A model generated the notes under the pieces. That model worked only from the letters and a program-made list of their open reading frames with translations, made no database searches and was not told the origin of the DNA. From Lasiosphaeris hirsuta (Eukaryota; Ascomycota; Sordariomycetes; Sordariales; Lasiosphaeriaceae), in NCBI GenBank assembly GCA_030549175.1, contig JAUKUA010000002.1, positions 2,294,001 through 2,358,000 of the forward strand: 64,000 nt of DNA. Direction: 5' to 3'. Made by a program: the position numbers and the translations under genes. Positions within the stretch are counted from its first letter, which is position 1. Each line of letters opens with the position of its first letter. Below are positions 1-12,332 of this stretch, in pieces.

Positions 1-2382
1 CCCAGAGATGTTGGCAACGGTCAAACGCCCGTAAACAGTGATTGGCTGTGGAGATTGCACAGCATCCATACTTTCCAGCCATTTATGGCCTCTCAATTAA
101 CCCCTACACTTCTACACACGTAAGCCATATCCTCCTTGCTGCCGCTTGTCCACTATGACAGAATCCCTCTCGGGGTGGGTCGATGCCCGTTCTGGCTGGC
201 CCGGGCCGAAGGCACAGCACAAACTAAGAAAACCGAGTCTAAAAGCCTCAATCCTGGTTCTCGGGGTTTGGTAATATCTGTTCCGGGACTCATAAACTCC
301 GAGTGGAAAAAAAAAAAAAAAAACTATTACCGGGTGCTTTCGTGTGTACTAGGTGCTTTGGTGTGCTCCATTTTAGTGTCAGCTACCGAAATCAGTCCCC
401 GAACAGGTCAGCTGAGAGGAAATACCGGTCGGCGAATACCTCAACTCAACTTGAAAACTCAAGCAGTGTCCGAAACGTCTATCGAACACCAAGTATGATG
501 GTAATTTCCAGTGTTTGGACGTGAGCGAGAGGCATCCTAGATACGACCTCAGCAGCTCAAAGTAAAAAGATAGTGTAGCGTAGCGGGGTCAGTGAGTATC
601 CGCAACAAAGATTGACATTTGTATCTAAGCTTGTTCAGCCTCGAGTCTCTTATAGGGCACCACTCATATCATAGATACCGAACGCAGACAGGTAAGGTTA
701 GGTTGTCGGAACCCTTACACCGGCCAAAGAGGCTGGCCTGAACAGCCTATTCCTAGTGTCGACAGTGTCGTCTGAAAGATCCACGCCTCTGATTTTTGAT
801 ACATTTCTAATAGCAGTTAGCAGCTTCCCAAAGTGGCATATCACTTTGGTAAGTACACTTACTTGCCTACCTAGGTCTAAGGGGTTGGGAAAGGAAGAGG
901 CAGGGGCAATGGGAAAAACGAACGAAAAACATCCTCGACGACCACTAACCTGCCTACGAGCTGAATTGACGCGTCTATGCTTTACCTCAAGCAATTGGCG
1001 GAGTGGGTGCACTTCTAGGGCCTCTTTTCGTATGGTGGAGTTCCATCAAAATTCCAAATGCGCCTTTAGTAAACCCAATAGCTATTGTGTGTTGGTACTT
1101 GCGATCAGAGAGGTGATAAATGACATGGATAGACTAATCTCTCCTATATCTATTGCGTCGGTCTACAATAGCTTATACAATGCTGCACCCGTATCAATAA
1201 TTGAGAATCATGATTTCGGGTCGGGCACCCCGGCACCGGCTTCTATTCTGCCACAGGGCTGCAAGTCAATGAGCATCCAAGGCCGGCTTCCCGTACTGAA
1301 AAGCGAATAACACATGCAACCATGTCCGGGGCAAGACATCCGCTACCCGCGACACTGTTCTAGAGGTAGCCAGTCAGGACAACTGGATTCCAGCTTGATG
1401 CTGAGCCTCGTTTATACGAATGTAGATGTGCGCCTCGGGCTGTGTGCGGTCTATGTGTGCGACATTGGCGTGGCAAATAAGTATGAGGGCCAACAAAGCA
1501 GTCGGCCCAACTTAAAAAAGACCGAGCAGCTGTTCGAGTCACTGTGGTACCAAATCCCGGAAAAGGAGAAAGTTGCTCCTTGGCAAGCCACATGCAATCG
1601 GATGGTGATCTGGCGGGGAAGTATGAAGGGCCTCGATCAAGGCCTGAGGAGGGGCCCACGTTGCATACGTCATTGCACAAGAGGGTACTTTTCCAGGGAG
1701 ATGTCGCAAGCAGCAGCCGAGTCCTACTAGGTGTTCGGACCTTAACTTTCTGAATTTTGCCATCAGAAGCTTCAACGTTGAGGGTTTTCTCACATACGGA
1801 ACCACGGGATCAATAGGAGACAGGACTTCTATCATTGACTGGCAACAATAAGTCGAGGGTTGGGCCCAAAGTTACTCCACACCCCATACCCCAGGTGAGG
1901 GAGAAACCGCCAGTGCTTTTTAGGTTGCGGGGGTTCGGTTGACGGGCAGGCCAACCGCAGCGGCCTTCGCCAAGAGCGGCCAAAAGTGACGACGACATCA
2001 TCCATCACTGGCGCCCATTGGCAACCCCCAGTCCACTAATTGCTCTATTTCCTCCATTTACTCCCGTCTGCCGCCTTCCTGTCTTCAACAACCTTCTCAC
2101 GACACCGCCTGCTCAACCAGAGCATAGTTGAAACCTCACATTCTGGGCACGGGCTGTTACGTTGACATCAGCCAGGAGCGCGGCAGGACCAAACGCGTAG
2201 GTGCTGCAACAACGATTCGTGTCGCATGTACGCCCGACTCACCTTTTTCTCCATCTCCGCTCTTCTCCTTCCAACACAGTCGTCCGATATGGCCAGCTAA
2301 CAGGACATCAAGTGGAGCGAGAGTCCCAGCCCACACCCAAACGCAGCTGCCATCCATGCATCGCGTCAAGACCTAATCCGCC
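1..2382. other. Gene-poor stretch before SLM1
   Basis: No recognisable gene on either strand. Open frames here are short (under 190 codons), overlap in several frames and have no family motif. A run of 17 A lies at 307-323. A CCTACCTAGGTC motif at 866-875 belongs to the recurring palindrome class described in the findings. About 2041-2120 is pyrimidine-rich and is probably promoter or leader of SLM1. Confidence 0.6.
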
Positions 2383-5098
2383 ATGGCGACCGCTAAGTCC
2401 CCGGTCGCAGCCCCTTCTCCCCATATCAACCCCGATCGTGGGGGTGCGGTGGCCAGCTACTTTCCCCAGCAGCCACAGCAGCAGTATGGAGGTGTCGCCG
2501 ACGCCGAAACTCTTTCCAATACATTGGCAAACTCGCACACAGCCCGCCCTGACTACGGCAGTCATCTTGTCGAGCCCTCCGCCCTTCGTCCGACCGGGAA
2601 GTTTACTGAGGAGTGGGATGCTAGCCAGCGTGGAAGCTCCATCATAGACGGGAGCAACATGCAGCGATCGAGTTCTTTTTCCGGTTCCGTTGCTAGTGTT
2701 ATCGGCGAGGGTGGCACCGCGTTGTCCCGTGGTAATACGTTGAAGAAGAAAGCGTCACTGCGGCGAACCGGGAGTCTAAAGCGAAGCAGCAGCCGTCGCA
2801 GCATGAAGGCCGGTAGTGTTAGGAGCCTCGCACTGCAGTCGACAACCGACCAGGATGAAATACACAGTGCCTTCTACTGCCCTATTCCGACCACAGGTAG
2901 CCCGACTGAGGTCCTCGCCAATAGGTTTCAAGGTGTGTTTCCCCGTGTCAAGCATGAGTTCCTCCCTGAGTGAGGTCATGTGCTAACGTGCCGGTCGCTG
3001 ATAGCCTGGCGAAAATTTCTGAAGGATCTCATCACGTACTTTAGGGAGATCCAGACGCACTACGAACACCGGGCCAAGTCACTTGTTAAGTTGGCAAATG
3101 TGTTGAACAACACCACAACACCCCCCGGGTTCCTCGCTTCGGGGGGGTAGATGATGCCCTGCAAATACTGAGAAACCACAGCAAGCTGGCTGTTGCCGAG
3201 GCTAACAAGGCTAGAGAGATTGAAGAAGATGTTATTCTTGCTTTAACTGGCCTGCGGAGCGATCTTCACCAGAAAATTAAGGAGATTAAGAACCTTTCAG
3301 GTGACTTCAAAAACTCGGTTGAGAAAGAAATGGATACAACCCGCAGGGCTGTAAACCAGCTTCAAGACATCTTGGGCCAGGCCGAACTCGACTCTGCGTT
3401 GACAACAGGAAAGCAAGATCCCTATCTTTTACGACTAGCCGTCGACCGACAACTGGAGAAGCAAATTGACGAAGAGAATTATTTGCACCAGGTAATGACA
3501 AATCCCCTGCCTGTCCCTCATCTTGGAAGCAAGAGCTGATACCCCTAGGCATACCTGAATCTGGAAAATTCCGGGCGAGAACTGGAGTCGATTGTTGTAG
3601 GCGAGATTCAAAAGTCATATAATGCATATGCCGGGATTTTGAAGAGAGAATCCGATGCAGCTTATAGTGCGATTGAGGAGCTACGGACCGGTCCCATCGC
3701 GATGCCCAAGGATACAGAATGGGGCTCCTTCGTTCAGAGGGACGATCGCTTCGTAGACCCGGAGGTGCCTATGAGGTCGGCCGAGCTCATACACTATCCA
3801 GGTCGCGATCACTATGCCTGTCAGGAGATTAGAGCTGGGCTTTTGGAGCGTAAGAGCAAGTATCTAAAAAGTTACACAGCCGGATGGTGAGTCTTCATTT
3901 GCTATCTGCCCAGATGTCCGAAAGACGCGTGTTCACAGCTAACAGCAGAAGGTATGTCCTTTCTCCTACGCACCTTCACGAATTCAAGTCTGCAGATAAG
4001 ACACAGGCGCCAGTCATGTCGCTTTATCTCCCTGAGCAGAAGCTGGGGTCCCATTCTAGCGAAGGGGGGTCATCAAACAAGTTCATTCTCAAAGGTCGCC
4101 AAACCGGTTCAATGCATCGCGGCCACACGTGGGTATTCCGAGCTGAGAGCCACGATACCATGATGGCCTGGTACGAGGATATCAAAGCACTTACCGAGAG
4201 GACCCCGGAGGAGCGCAGCAATTTTGTGCGCGGCCATGTGCGGAGCTTCAGCAGATCGTCGCAACGCTCTTCTATGAGTAGCGATGGAGTAATAGACGAT
4301 GATGAGGATCCCCCATTTGCGGCGACCGTCTCTCCGGCCAACCAACATCCGAGACAAGACGCCCTGTCGCGACGGCCTTCAGGTGGGCGGTTCCCATCTG
4401 ACCTCCAGGTGAATGCGGAAAGAGGCTTACAGGTTCCGCTCTCCCCGCTTAGTGTAAGCTCTGGCTATGCCGAAAACATGGATCGTGAGGCCATTGCTGC
4501 AGCTAGCCCCACGCCCCAGAGCTCGGTCGGGCAAACATACCAGGACGCCCAGTACCTAGGCCAGTATCCAGGCCAGTACCCAGGCCAGCACCCAGGCCAG
4601 TACCTACCTGCTCCCACGTTGGTCCATTCGAGCCACCCGGGCGGACATGGTATCGACACCGTCCCGCTTTCAACTGCGGCTACCTCCGGGGGACCTGCCA
4701 TCGAGCAAAGCCAGGTCCCAGTGGTTCTTGTGGGGACACCTCGGAAAGCTGGCAACGACTCCCTTGGAAGCTTTGACAATGCGAAACCCTCAGGCCAGGA
4801 AGCAACCTCGCCATATGGCCAAGTCCCTGCCAAAGCCGCAGTAGGCGACAGCGATGTGGCGGGTGTTTACTCGACACCAAGAAGCCAGTCTCAAGCACCT
4901 TTAAAGAATGATGCATATCCCGGAAAAGCCCCCTTTTCACAACACTTAAGAGGCGCCACCAATGGCATCAGAGATGGAGCACCGCCAGGCAGAATTGAGG
5001 GAGCGCAGAGTGAAACATATATGGCAGGGAGATCATCGCGGCCAGGGGACCGCATGCCCGGGGAATATCCAAGGGGGGCAAATTCTGGCTTTCCTTGA
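2383..5098 (+). CDS. SLM1: Slm1-type PI(4,5)P2-binding protein with F-BAR-like and PH domains, frame broken in exon 2
   Basis: In yeast, Slm1/Slm2 bind PI(4,5)P2 at the plasma membrane (eisosome/MCC) and act as TORC2 adaptors and substrates. Exons by frame and splice sites: 2383-2932, 3005-3491, 3549-3886, 3952-5098. A Ser-rich, basic N-terminus is followed by a long helical region (exons 2-3, F-BAR-like). A PH domain spans the exon 3/4 junction, around LERKSKYLKSYTAGW and YVLSPTHLHEFK. The C-terminus is disordered and rich in Pro, Gln and Gly, with short QYPGQ-type repeats (about 4545-4605). Oddity: exon 2 has seven G at 3141-3147, directly followed by TAG at 3148-3150. One more G would join the two conserved halves in frame, and no intron of normal size can bypass the stop. 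The intended product is about 840 residues. It is either an assembly error or a real frameshift. Confidence 0.85.
4545..4612 (+). repeat. Short tandem repeat coding QYPGQ units in SLM1
   Basis: About four imperfect 12-nt units of the type CCAGGCCAGTAC encode successive QYPGQ, QYPGQ, HPGQ and YLP-like units in the disordered tail of SLM1. This is a coding microsatellite and may vary in copy number between strains. Confidence 0.7.
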
Positions 5099-5882
5099 GT
5101 ACCTACCTACCCTCAAACATCCTTCGCCCTCTTACGAGCCTCTTTTTCGCCCTCCCATCGTATGCGTATTCCTTGAACATTAGCACTAGCCTCGTATCAC
5201 ACATTCATATTCCCTAACTGGTGTCCGTGAATTAGCGGCCCCAAAGACTTGATGGGCGGTTTTAGCCATCCACGACTGATATGGCCGTTTGGCGACGCAT
5301 AGACCCTTGGCGCGGAAACAGTGCTGTACGTGCACATCTTGTGCACAATTAGTTTGGTCTCATAGACAAGTCAATCTCGCCCCGACTTCATTGCGATCTA
5401 TCTAGACTTAGGTCATTCTTCTGAGCCTTCTAAACAAACTTTACCCATGATGCAAGCTGACAACGTGATACAAGGCTTAGGGACTCGCAGCTTCGCTAAA
5501 CCTTGATATTCCTTGCTACTGCCATGCAAGCTAACTTTGAGCACACTACTAGCAATGTTCAGCTAGTACTGCTTCTTCCGGTCAGATGTTGTATTAGTCC
5601 CGGCTGCGTAGTCACGGTGTCCTTGGCTCAAATTTCACCCTCTTGTCGGGAACCTCCCGGTTCTCCCTGAGCTGGCCAAAAATGTGTGCGATTATCTGTG
5701 AGTCACTCCTCCCTCTTCAACAAAACGTCGATCACCGCTTTATTCTTCCCTTTATCCCCCCCGGCGAGTATGTTTCTCTTTTCTACTGAGCTGTTCCCCC
5801 GAATTCCTGTGACGGCCTACAATAATCGTGTGTTCACCTGCTTGGAACGACGGAACTAGGCTAAGCTGGACGACATCGCAGC
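5099..5882. other. Intergenic gap SLM1 / MFS gene
   Basis: Downstream of SLM1 and upstream of the transporter. CTACC repeats occur just after the SLM1 stop (about 5099-5112). The part near 5700-5760 is pyrimidine-rich, as in a promoter. No gene was recognised. Confidence 0.5.
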
Positions 5883-8690
5883 ATGGAGAAAGCACGACCG
5901 GCTTCACTATGGGTAGATTCGCAAGCAGTTGATGCATTGCAGCGGGCGGCGGACGCGATGATGATGGCCACCGAGTCATTCAGGAGGCAGTTCCACGCAC
6001 AGGACGGTATCAACCCACGACCTGCCACATATGGTGCCTATGGTGCACATGTTCCAAAGTCCAGCAACGCCGCAACACCACAGTATCAATTGAGCAAGTC
6101 TAACAAGGGGAATGCGACCCCGGGCGTGGAAGCCATAGACCCCATCGACCTTACAAAGACTCGCCGATGCTCGAACAGACCGGACCCTGGCAACCAAAAC
6201 CAAACATGTTCTTATAGCTCACAGCATCAGCTGCAAACGCTCCCACCCGCGCTCCTCATCGTACCAGCACAGTATGGCCGTCACTCTCTGACCGGGGCCA
6301 AGGATGATAACTTGCTGGGGGCGCATATTGCCAAGCCCTCAGTCCTTCAATCTCCGCCAGCCACCACTGCCCGCAGACCTCACGCAGCCGAGTACTACCC
6401 GAGTGCCGACTCCGAGGTTACCGCCTGGATTAAGGACGAGTGGCACCGCGGATCCCACCACACCAGAGCGCCCCGTCGAGCCCACACGGACGCTAAACGG
6501 ACGCATCACAGACCCCAGGGGCACAGGCAGAGCTCCCACCGGCACGAGTCCGGACAGCGACTGGGGATCCCGCGGACCCTCCCAATCGCCCGCGATCGGG
6601 GGAATGGGTTTCCCGTGGTGCACCACAGCCTTCCAATGCACGCACGTCTGAGCGACGAGGAAGACGACGCCGGCGCGTCGCCCCTGATTACTGGCAGGGC
6701 GCGTCAGAGGCGGGCGCTTGCCAACGCGGCTCTAGCTGCGAGCGGTCGGCCAGAGGGGGTTTCGGCGTTACAGGAGGTGCTGTTTGTGCTGGTGGTTTGC
6801 TCGGCGCAGATGCTGATGCTGTCGGGGCTGGCGCAGGCCATGGTTCCGGCGCGGGTCATAGGGGGTTCGTTTCCTGATACGACTCTCGGCACCGTCGCGT
6901 GGTACTCGGCGGCGTACAGCCTGACGGCAGCGACGTTCGTCCTGCCGTCGGGGCGGCTCGGCGATTTGTTTGGGCACAAGCATATTTTTGTCGTTGGGTT
7001 TCTCTGGTATGGCTTCTGGAGCCTCCTTGCTGGCTTCGCGCCTGGTGTTCAGGCTGCGGGCCTGCGGGGGACGGTATATTTTTGCTTCTGCCGCGCCATG
7101 CAGGTGAGTCTCTTGACTTCGGTTATCGAGCTGCTGGGATGGACGCTGATGATGGATGCCGAGGAAGGGGATTGGGCCAGCCCTCCTTGTGCCAAACGGG
7201 CAGGCCCTGTTAGGCCGTAGGTATGCCCCTGGTAAGCGGAAGAACATGGTGATGTGCCTGTTCGGCGCCAGCGCTCCACTGGGGTTCGTTGTCGGTGCTG
7301 TCATGACCAGCATGTTTGCCACCAAGGCCTGGTGGCCATGGGCCTTCTGGACGCTCGCTGCCGTGTGCGTTCTCCTCGCAGTGGTCAGCGTCCTCGTGTT
7401 GCCCGCAACCGCCGCAGCCGACCGCGAAGATGAGAGCCTCTGGGACCAGCTCGACGGCTACGGCATCCTCCTGGGGGTTACCGGCCTGGTTCTGTTTAAC
7501 TTTGCCTTGAACCAAGCCCCCATCGTGTCGTGGAGGACGCCATACACGTACTTTATTCTGGTTATCGGTGCGATGCTCATCGCTGCCTTCCTGTGGCACG
7601 AGTGCTACACATCCAGGCACCCCCTGATTCCTGTCACAGCGATGAAGGCCAACACTAACTTCGTGTTGGTGTGTACCGCCGCGGGATGGGCATGCTTCAG
7701 CATATGGATATATTACACAATCTTCATGCTCGAAACGTTGCGTGGATGGTCACCGCTGCTTGCTTCCGTCAGCTTTGCGCATGCGTACGTCTATACCTCG
7801 GCAGTATTGTCTTTCTTCCTCTCTCTGCTTGGCGGCGACTGATTACTGCACTCTCTAGCCCAGTCAGCGGTCTGATAGCCAGTCTTCTCGCGGGAATTCT
7901 GATCACCCGAACTGGGCCTCACTGGATCATGTTGGTGTCCATGTGCGCATTCTTCGCTGGGAGCTTACTCCTCGCGACAGCACCCGTTGGCCAGACGTAC
8001 TGGCTCAACACTTTCTTCGGCATATTGATTATGCCATTTGTACGTCTCACCCACACCCATTGCTGCTGTAGTGTCTTGTGCTGACTTGCTGGCCTAGGGG
8101 ATGGATATGAGCAACCCTGTGGTACAAGCAACCCTGTTTCTATACTGCAACTTGGAATCTGACCTGAGCTGGTCCAGGCCACGATTTTGTTAAGCAACAG
8201 CGTCTCCAAAGAGCATCAGGTACCCGCAACCACCCCTGCGGGAGCTATAAGAGCCGTCTTCTAACTTGTCAAAACATCGTAGGGTATCGCAGCAAGTCTG
8301 GTTGTGACGGTTGTCAATTACTCGTATGGTTGTCCCCTTACATCCCCGGCTCTGGATATGCCCAGGCCCATACTGACCCTGCAAACAAGAATATCAATTG
8401 CCTTGGGGCTGGCTGGCACGGTCGAAGCAGTATGTTTTCGCCTCGTTACTCGGCCCGGTGAAATGTTGCTGCGTGGACTGACATCACACACGTAGCAAGT
8501 CAATAATACGGGCAAAGATCGTCTGGTAGGATTTAGAGCAGCCCAGTATCTTGGGACTGGTATCGGATTTCTGGGTGTGCTTCTGGCTCTATGTTTTCTC
8601 CTTCAGAGCTACCACAGCCGCCCGGCGTTGCCACCACCGCGGCAACAGATGAGGGAGAAGGCGTCGAGATATTCCCACAGAGAGAGCTAG
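5883..8690 (+). CDS. MFS transporter, DHA2 family (aminotriazole-resistance Atr1-like)
   Basis: A proton-antiport type multidrug or metabolite exporter of the plasma membrane; the substrate is unknown. Proposed exons: 5883-7103, 7168-7784, 7859-8039, 8098-8121, 8178-8219, 8283-8323, 8390-8429, 8496-8690. The MFS signature SGRLGDLFGHK follows the second membrane segment. Later exons show the usual run of hydrophobic helices, including GIGPALLVPNGQALLG and VSGLIASLLAGILITR. The small 3' exons all keep frame, which supports the model. The start is uncertain: ATG 5883 gives 786 residues with about 250 disordered N-terminal residues, whereas ATG 6636 (MHARLSDEEDD) gives 535, close to the usual family length. 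Between about 6300 and 6640 another frame looks equally protein-like. Confidence 0.8.
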
Positions 8691-9042
8691 CAGCACGACG
8701 GGTTGTTTTCCTCGTGCCCCATATCGATATGCGTCTTTCGGAATATCGGGGGCTCGTTAGGAGGCCGAGGGGGGTCTGTTTCTTATCCAGACAACATTTG
8801 AAATTGAAGCCTGTCTTGCACCCTCGCATGTACAAAGGTCGCCTTGGAGGTAACCGTAAAATCAAAACAAGATTCCGAACCCTTCCTAAACGCCGGTTCA
8901 GCCAGTCCAGTGTCCGGACAATTCCGTATAGTCGCGGCCATATTTTTCCTCGGTATCAGGACGTCCCCGCACCAAGCTCTGACTTTTTTTGCGCCGGCTT
9001 GAAGTGCGCGTCGCCCAAAACTGCCAATCTCGACACATTCCT
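8691..9042. other. Convergent 3' gap MFS gene / GAR1
   Basis: Shared 3' flank of the transporter (+) and GAR1 (-). I see no gene in it. The proline-rich frame running from 8591 through here is the antisense image of GAR1's glycine codons. Confidence 0.6.
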
Positions 9043-9840
9043 CTACCGGCCTCTGCCGCTGCCGAAGCCACCACCACCACCGCGACCACCCCTGGAGAAA
9101 CCGCCTGAGCCGCTGAAACCACCGCCGCCACGACCACCTCCACCTCTTGGGGCAAAACCACCGCGACCTCTAGGGGCGCCGAAGCCGCCCCGGGCACCAC
9201 CTCTAGCACCACCTCTGGAGAAACCACCGGGACCACCCCGTCCACCGCGCGCGGCACCGCCCCGACTCGGCTTCTTCACCTTAGAACCAGGGGCGGGCTT
9301 CGGCCTCGGGAGGAACTTCTCCAGCGGTAGGAGCTTCTCACCGCCAATGTAGAACTTGTCGCCGACCTTGAAGGATGTGGCCTGTATGCCTTCTGAGGGC
9401 TTGATGGTGAAGTAGACCTGGTTGATGGGTCCGAGGACCTCGTCGACCTTGCCGATCGAAGTCTGGATTTGGCGCACAGCACGTTAGCGTCTAAACAGAC
9501 GGAAAGGGGGAAGGAATGTGCACGCGGGTACTGCGGCGACGTACCTTGTTCTCGAGGTAGATCGGAGCGTTGAAATGGGGGATCTTGGGGTTGATGCTCT
9601 CGCACACCATCTCGCCCTCACAGGCGTGAATGAAGGTGCCCATCTCAAGGACGGTATCGGGCGGGCCGAAGTCGCGCTGCTGGTACCCTCCACGTCCTGC
9701 AATTGCACCATGTTAGTCTTAATCCTTCCCGGATCGGGATTATTGGTGAGGAATTTGGGGGGGGGTGGCTCACCTCCTCCTCCTCTACCGCCGCCGCCGC
9801 CGAAGCCACCACGACCGCGAGGAGCTCCGCGAAATGACAT
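9043..9840 (-). CDS. GAR1: H/ACA ribonucleoprotein subunit 1 (Gar1)
   Basis: Nucleolar core subunit of H/ACA snoRNPs, which guide pseudouridylation of rRNA and snRNA. Exons on the minus strand: 9840-9774, 9696-9545, 9462-9043, giving about 212 residues. The layout is typical: a short N-terminal RGG/GGG tract ([18 protein letters not shown]), then a conserved beta-barrel core with [49 protein letters not shown] and [19 protein letters not shown], and a long C-terminal RGG/Gly-rich tail. Introns of 77 and 82 nt have standard borders; the first contains a long C tract on this strand. It converges with the MFS gene. Assignment is firm. Confidence 0.95.
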
Positions 9841-10688
9841 CGCCGTTGATTCGTGTTGTCGAGGGGATTATCAATGCTTAGTATGGTGGGTGTGAGTTGC
9901 GATTTTGGGCTGTGTCGACGTGCAGCTGTACGGATTGAGTGCTCAGGAATCCGTACCAATTTTTTTTCCTTCGCAGCGGTCAATTATTCTGCCGCCAAGT
10001 CGCAGCCAGAGTTGAATGGGTGCAGCGCCCCACATGGTCGAGCCAGGCAACCAGGATCACCAAAAAGCTTCTCTGACCGCCAAATAAATCCGGCAGAATT
10101 CTACCTTGCACATTGCCGCGCTGTGGCCTGTGTTGACACATTTCCACGCATGCCAGTGGGCATTCCAAACCACTGATAAATGGGATTGAGGACAACAGGT
10201 TGGGTTTCAGAGCTGGGCGACTACAGACAAAACCCAATCAATATTAACTAACACCTTGCAGTATCGGGAGAAAGCGCATTGAACTCTCAATGCGCTTCTG
10301 AACCATGATGCCGTATATTAATTTTAGAACTATAGATGCTGGTCCGACTCTGGTGGCTCATGCGGGCAGCGCTCGAGGGGAGCTGTTGGGGGGTGGGAGT
10401 GGCCAGATTGTGGTTTCCAGCATGCTTAAATGTTGATCGTGGGGCTGACCTCCCCCGCGCGCGCCGCCCCAACCGTAGCCATACCTTAGGTACTTATCGG
10501 TTCCATTCTCGATAAATGAGGACAACTTGTCAGTTTTGGCACCCTCTCGACACAACTCCACGATTTATTCTCCCCTCCGCCGTGCCACACCCCATATGTC
10601 TTGACATTATCGCACTCCTCTTCTAGACTGGCAACCAGCCTACGTTTTATCGTCAATCTAATTCCGCCATCTTGTCGTTATCGCCAAA
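9841..10688. other. Divergent gap GAR1 / J-protein gene
   Basis: Probable promoters of both flanking genes. A perfect TACCTTAGGTA palindrome lies at 10482-10492, about 200 nt upstream of the J-protein start. The last 80 nt before the start codon are pyrimidine-rich. No gene was recognised. Confidence 0.5.
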
Positions 10689-12332
10689 ATGCTGGTTCGC
10701 CTGTCGGCCCTGGTTGTCGCCGCCGGCATCCTTTCGTCGGCGCCGTGCTTGGTGACGGGCCTCTCGACCGCCGATATCCCCACTGATATTCCCGTCTCGG
10801 CCCTCCTCGCCCACGCGCAGAGCCATCTTTCCAAGGGCGAGACTAATGACGCCCTTGTCTACTACGACGCCGCCATCGCGCGGGACCCCAACAACTACTT
10901 AACCCTCTTCAAGCGCGCGACCACCTACCTCTCCCTAGGGCGCACCTCACAAGCAACCGAAGACTTCAACAAGGTGCTGTCGATCAAGCCCGGCTTTGAG
11001 GGCGCCCACGCGCAGCTCGGCAAGCTGAAGGCGCGCATCGGCGACTGGGATGGTGCTGAAGAGCAGTATGTGAAGGCCAGGAAGACGGAGGAGGCCGCGG
11101 CTCTCGAGGAGGCCAAGGGAGCTGCTGTAATTGCCCAAAAGGCAGCGGACAGTGAGAATTGGGAGGAGTGTGTTACACAAGCGAGCATCGCGATCCTTGT
11201 CGCCAACAGAGCGCTTTCGCTCCGCGAGCTGCGCGCTAGGTGCAACTTTGAACGAGGCGATGCAGAGATGGGCATCTCAGATCTGCAGCATATTCTGCAG
11301 ATGAAGGCTGGTGATACATCTCCACATGTTAAGATTTCGGCTATTACTTTCTATGCGCTCGGCGACATCGAGGGAGGCATGACGGCCATACGAAAGTGCC
11401 TCCACTCCGACCCGGAGTCCAAGATCTGTAAGAAGCTGTTAAGACAAGAGAAGGTGGTGGACAAGACGTTACAAAAGGTTGTCAAGAGCCTCAAGAAGAA
11501 CCAGCCTATGACTGCGGTCAATCATCTGGTGCCCAGTGCAGAGAGCGAGGGCCTTATCAGAGAGGTCAAGGATCAGGTTGCGGCTCTGCGGGGAGATGGT
11601 ACAATACCACAATCGGTAGGAAACACGCTGGTGGCTAGACTTGCGGGTATGGCGTGCCAGGCATACTATGAGGTAAGCGACCCCTTTTTCAGAAGACCGT
11701 TTATTATGACATTACAGGAGCTAACACTAGCAAAAAAAAAATAGTTGAACAGCAAAAAGGCAAAGGATTTCTGCGACGAAGCCGTCAAGCTCGACGAGAA
11801 TTCATTATACGGCCTCCTGCAACAAGCCAAGGACCAGCTTGAGGCAGAAGCCTTCGAGGCTAGCATCCACTCGCTCAAGACGGCGCAGGAGGCTCATCCC
11901 GATAAGCGCGAGCTCGTCGACGACCTTCTCCGCAAGGCCCAGATCGCGCTCCAGCGCAGCAAAACAAAGGACTACTATAAGGTCCTTGGCGTCGCCCACG
12001 ATGCGGACGAGCGGCAGATCAAGGCGGCGTACCGCAAGCTCTCCAAGATCCACCACCCTGACAAGGCCGCCAAGCAGGGCTTGACCAAGGAGGCGGCCGA
12101 GAAAAAGATGTCGAGCATCAACGAGGCGTACGAGGTCCTCAGTGACCCCGAGCTCCGGGCCCGCTTTGATCGCGGCGATGACCCGAACTCGCACGAGCAA
12201 CAAGGGGGGTTCGGTGGACAACCATTCGGTGGCGGCGGTGGCGGCCAGCCCTTCATGTTCCAGCAGGGCGGTGGCCAGTTCCAGTTCAGGTCTGGTGGTG
12301 GCTTTCCCGGGGGTTTCGCTTGGGGTGGTTGA
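10689..12332 (+). CDS. ER-type TPR and J-domain co-chaperone (DNAJC3/p58IPK-like)
   Basis: Probable Hsp70 (BiP/Kar2) co-chaperone of the ER lumen. Exons 10689-11672 and 11745-12332 give 523 residues; the 72-nt intron ends in an A run followed by TAG. The N-terminus is a signal peptide (MLVRLSALVVAAGILSSAP). TPR repeats fill about residues 35-390, for example GETNDALVYYDAAIARDPNN. The J domain starts near residue 404 (DYYKVLG) and carries the required HPD tripeptide at about 432-434. A Gly/Phe-rich tail ends in FAWGG with no HDEL/KDEL-type retention signal. The domain order matches metazoan DNAJC3 and its filamentous-fungal relatives. ER location is inferred from the signal peptide. Confidence 0.9.

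Noticed and set aside
1..2382. Possible transposon relic in the left gene-poor stretch
   Set aside because: No terminal repeats, no transposase or polymerase motifs and no strong AT shift typical of heavily mutated repeats.
3120..3150. A very short intron that would remove the SLM1 stop
   Set aside because: The only GT...AG pair spanning the stop encloses about 22 nt, too short for splicing.
5436..5490. Box C/D snoRNA-like ATGATG and CTGA pair
   Set aside because: Box C does not match RUGAUGA and no terminal stem or second box pair is seen.
8591..9352. Long proline-rich open frame on the plus strand
   Set aside because: It mixes the transporter's last exon with the antisense of GAR1's glycine/arginine codons, which always read as Pro-rich; GAR1 explains the region.
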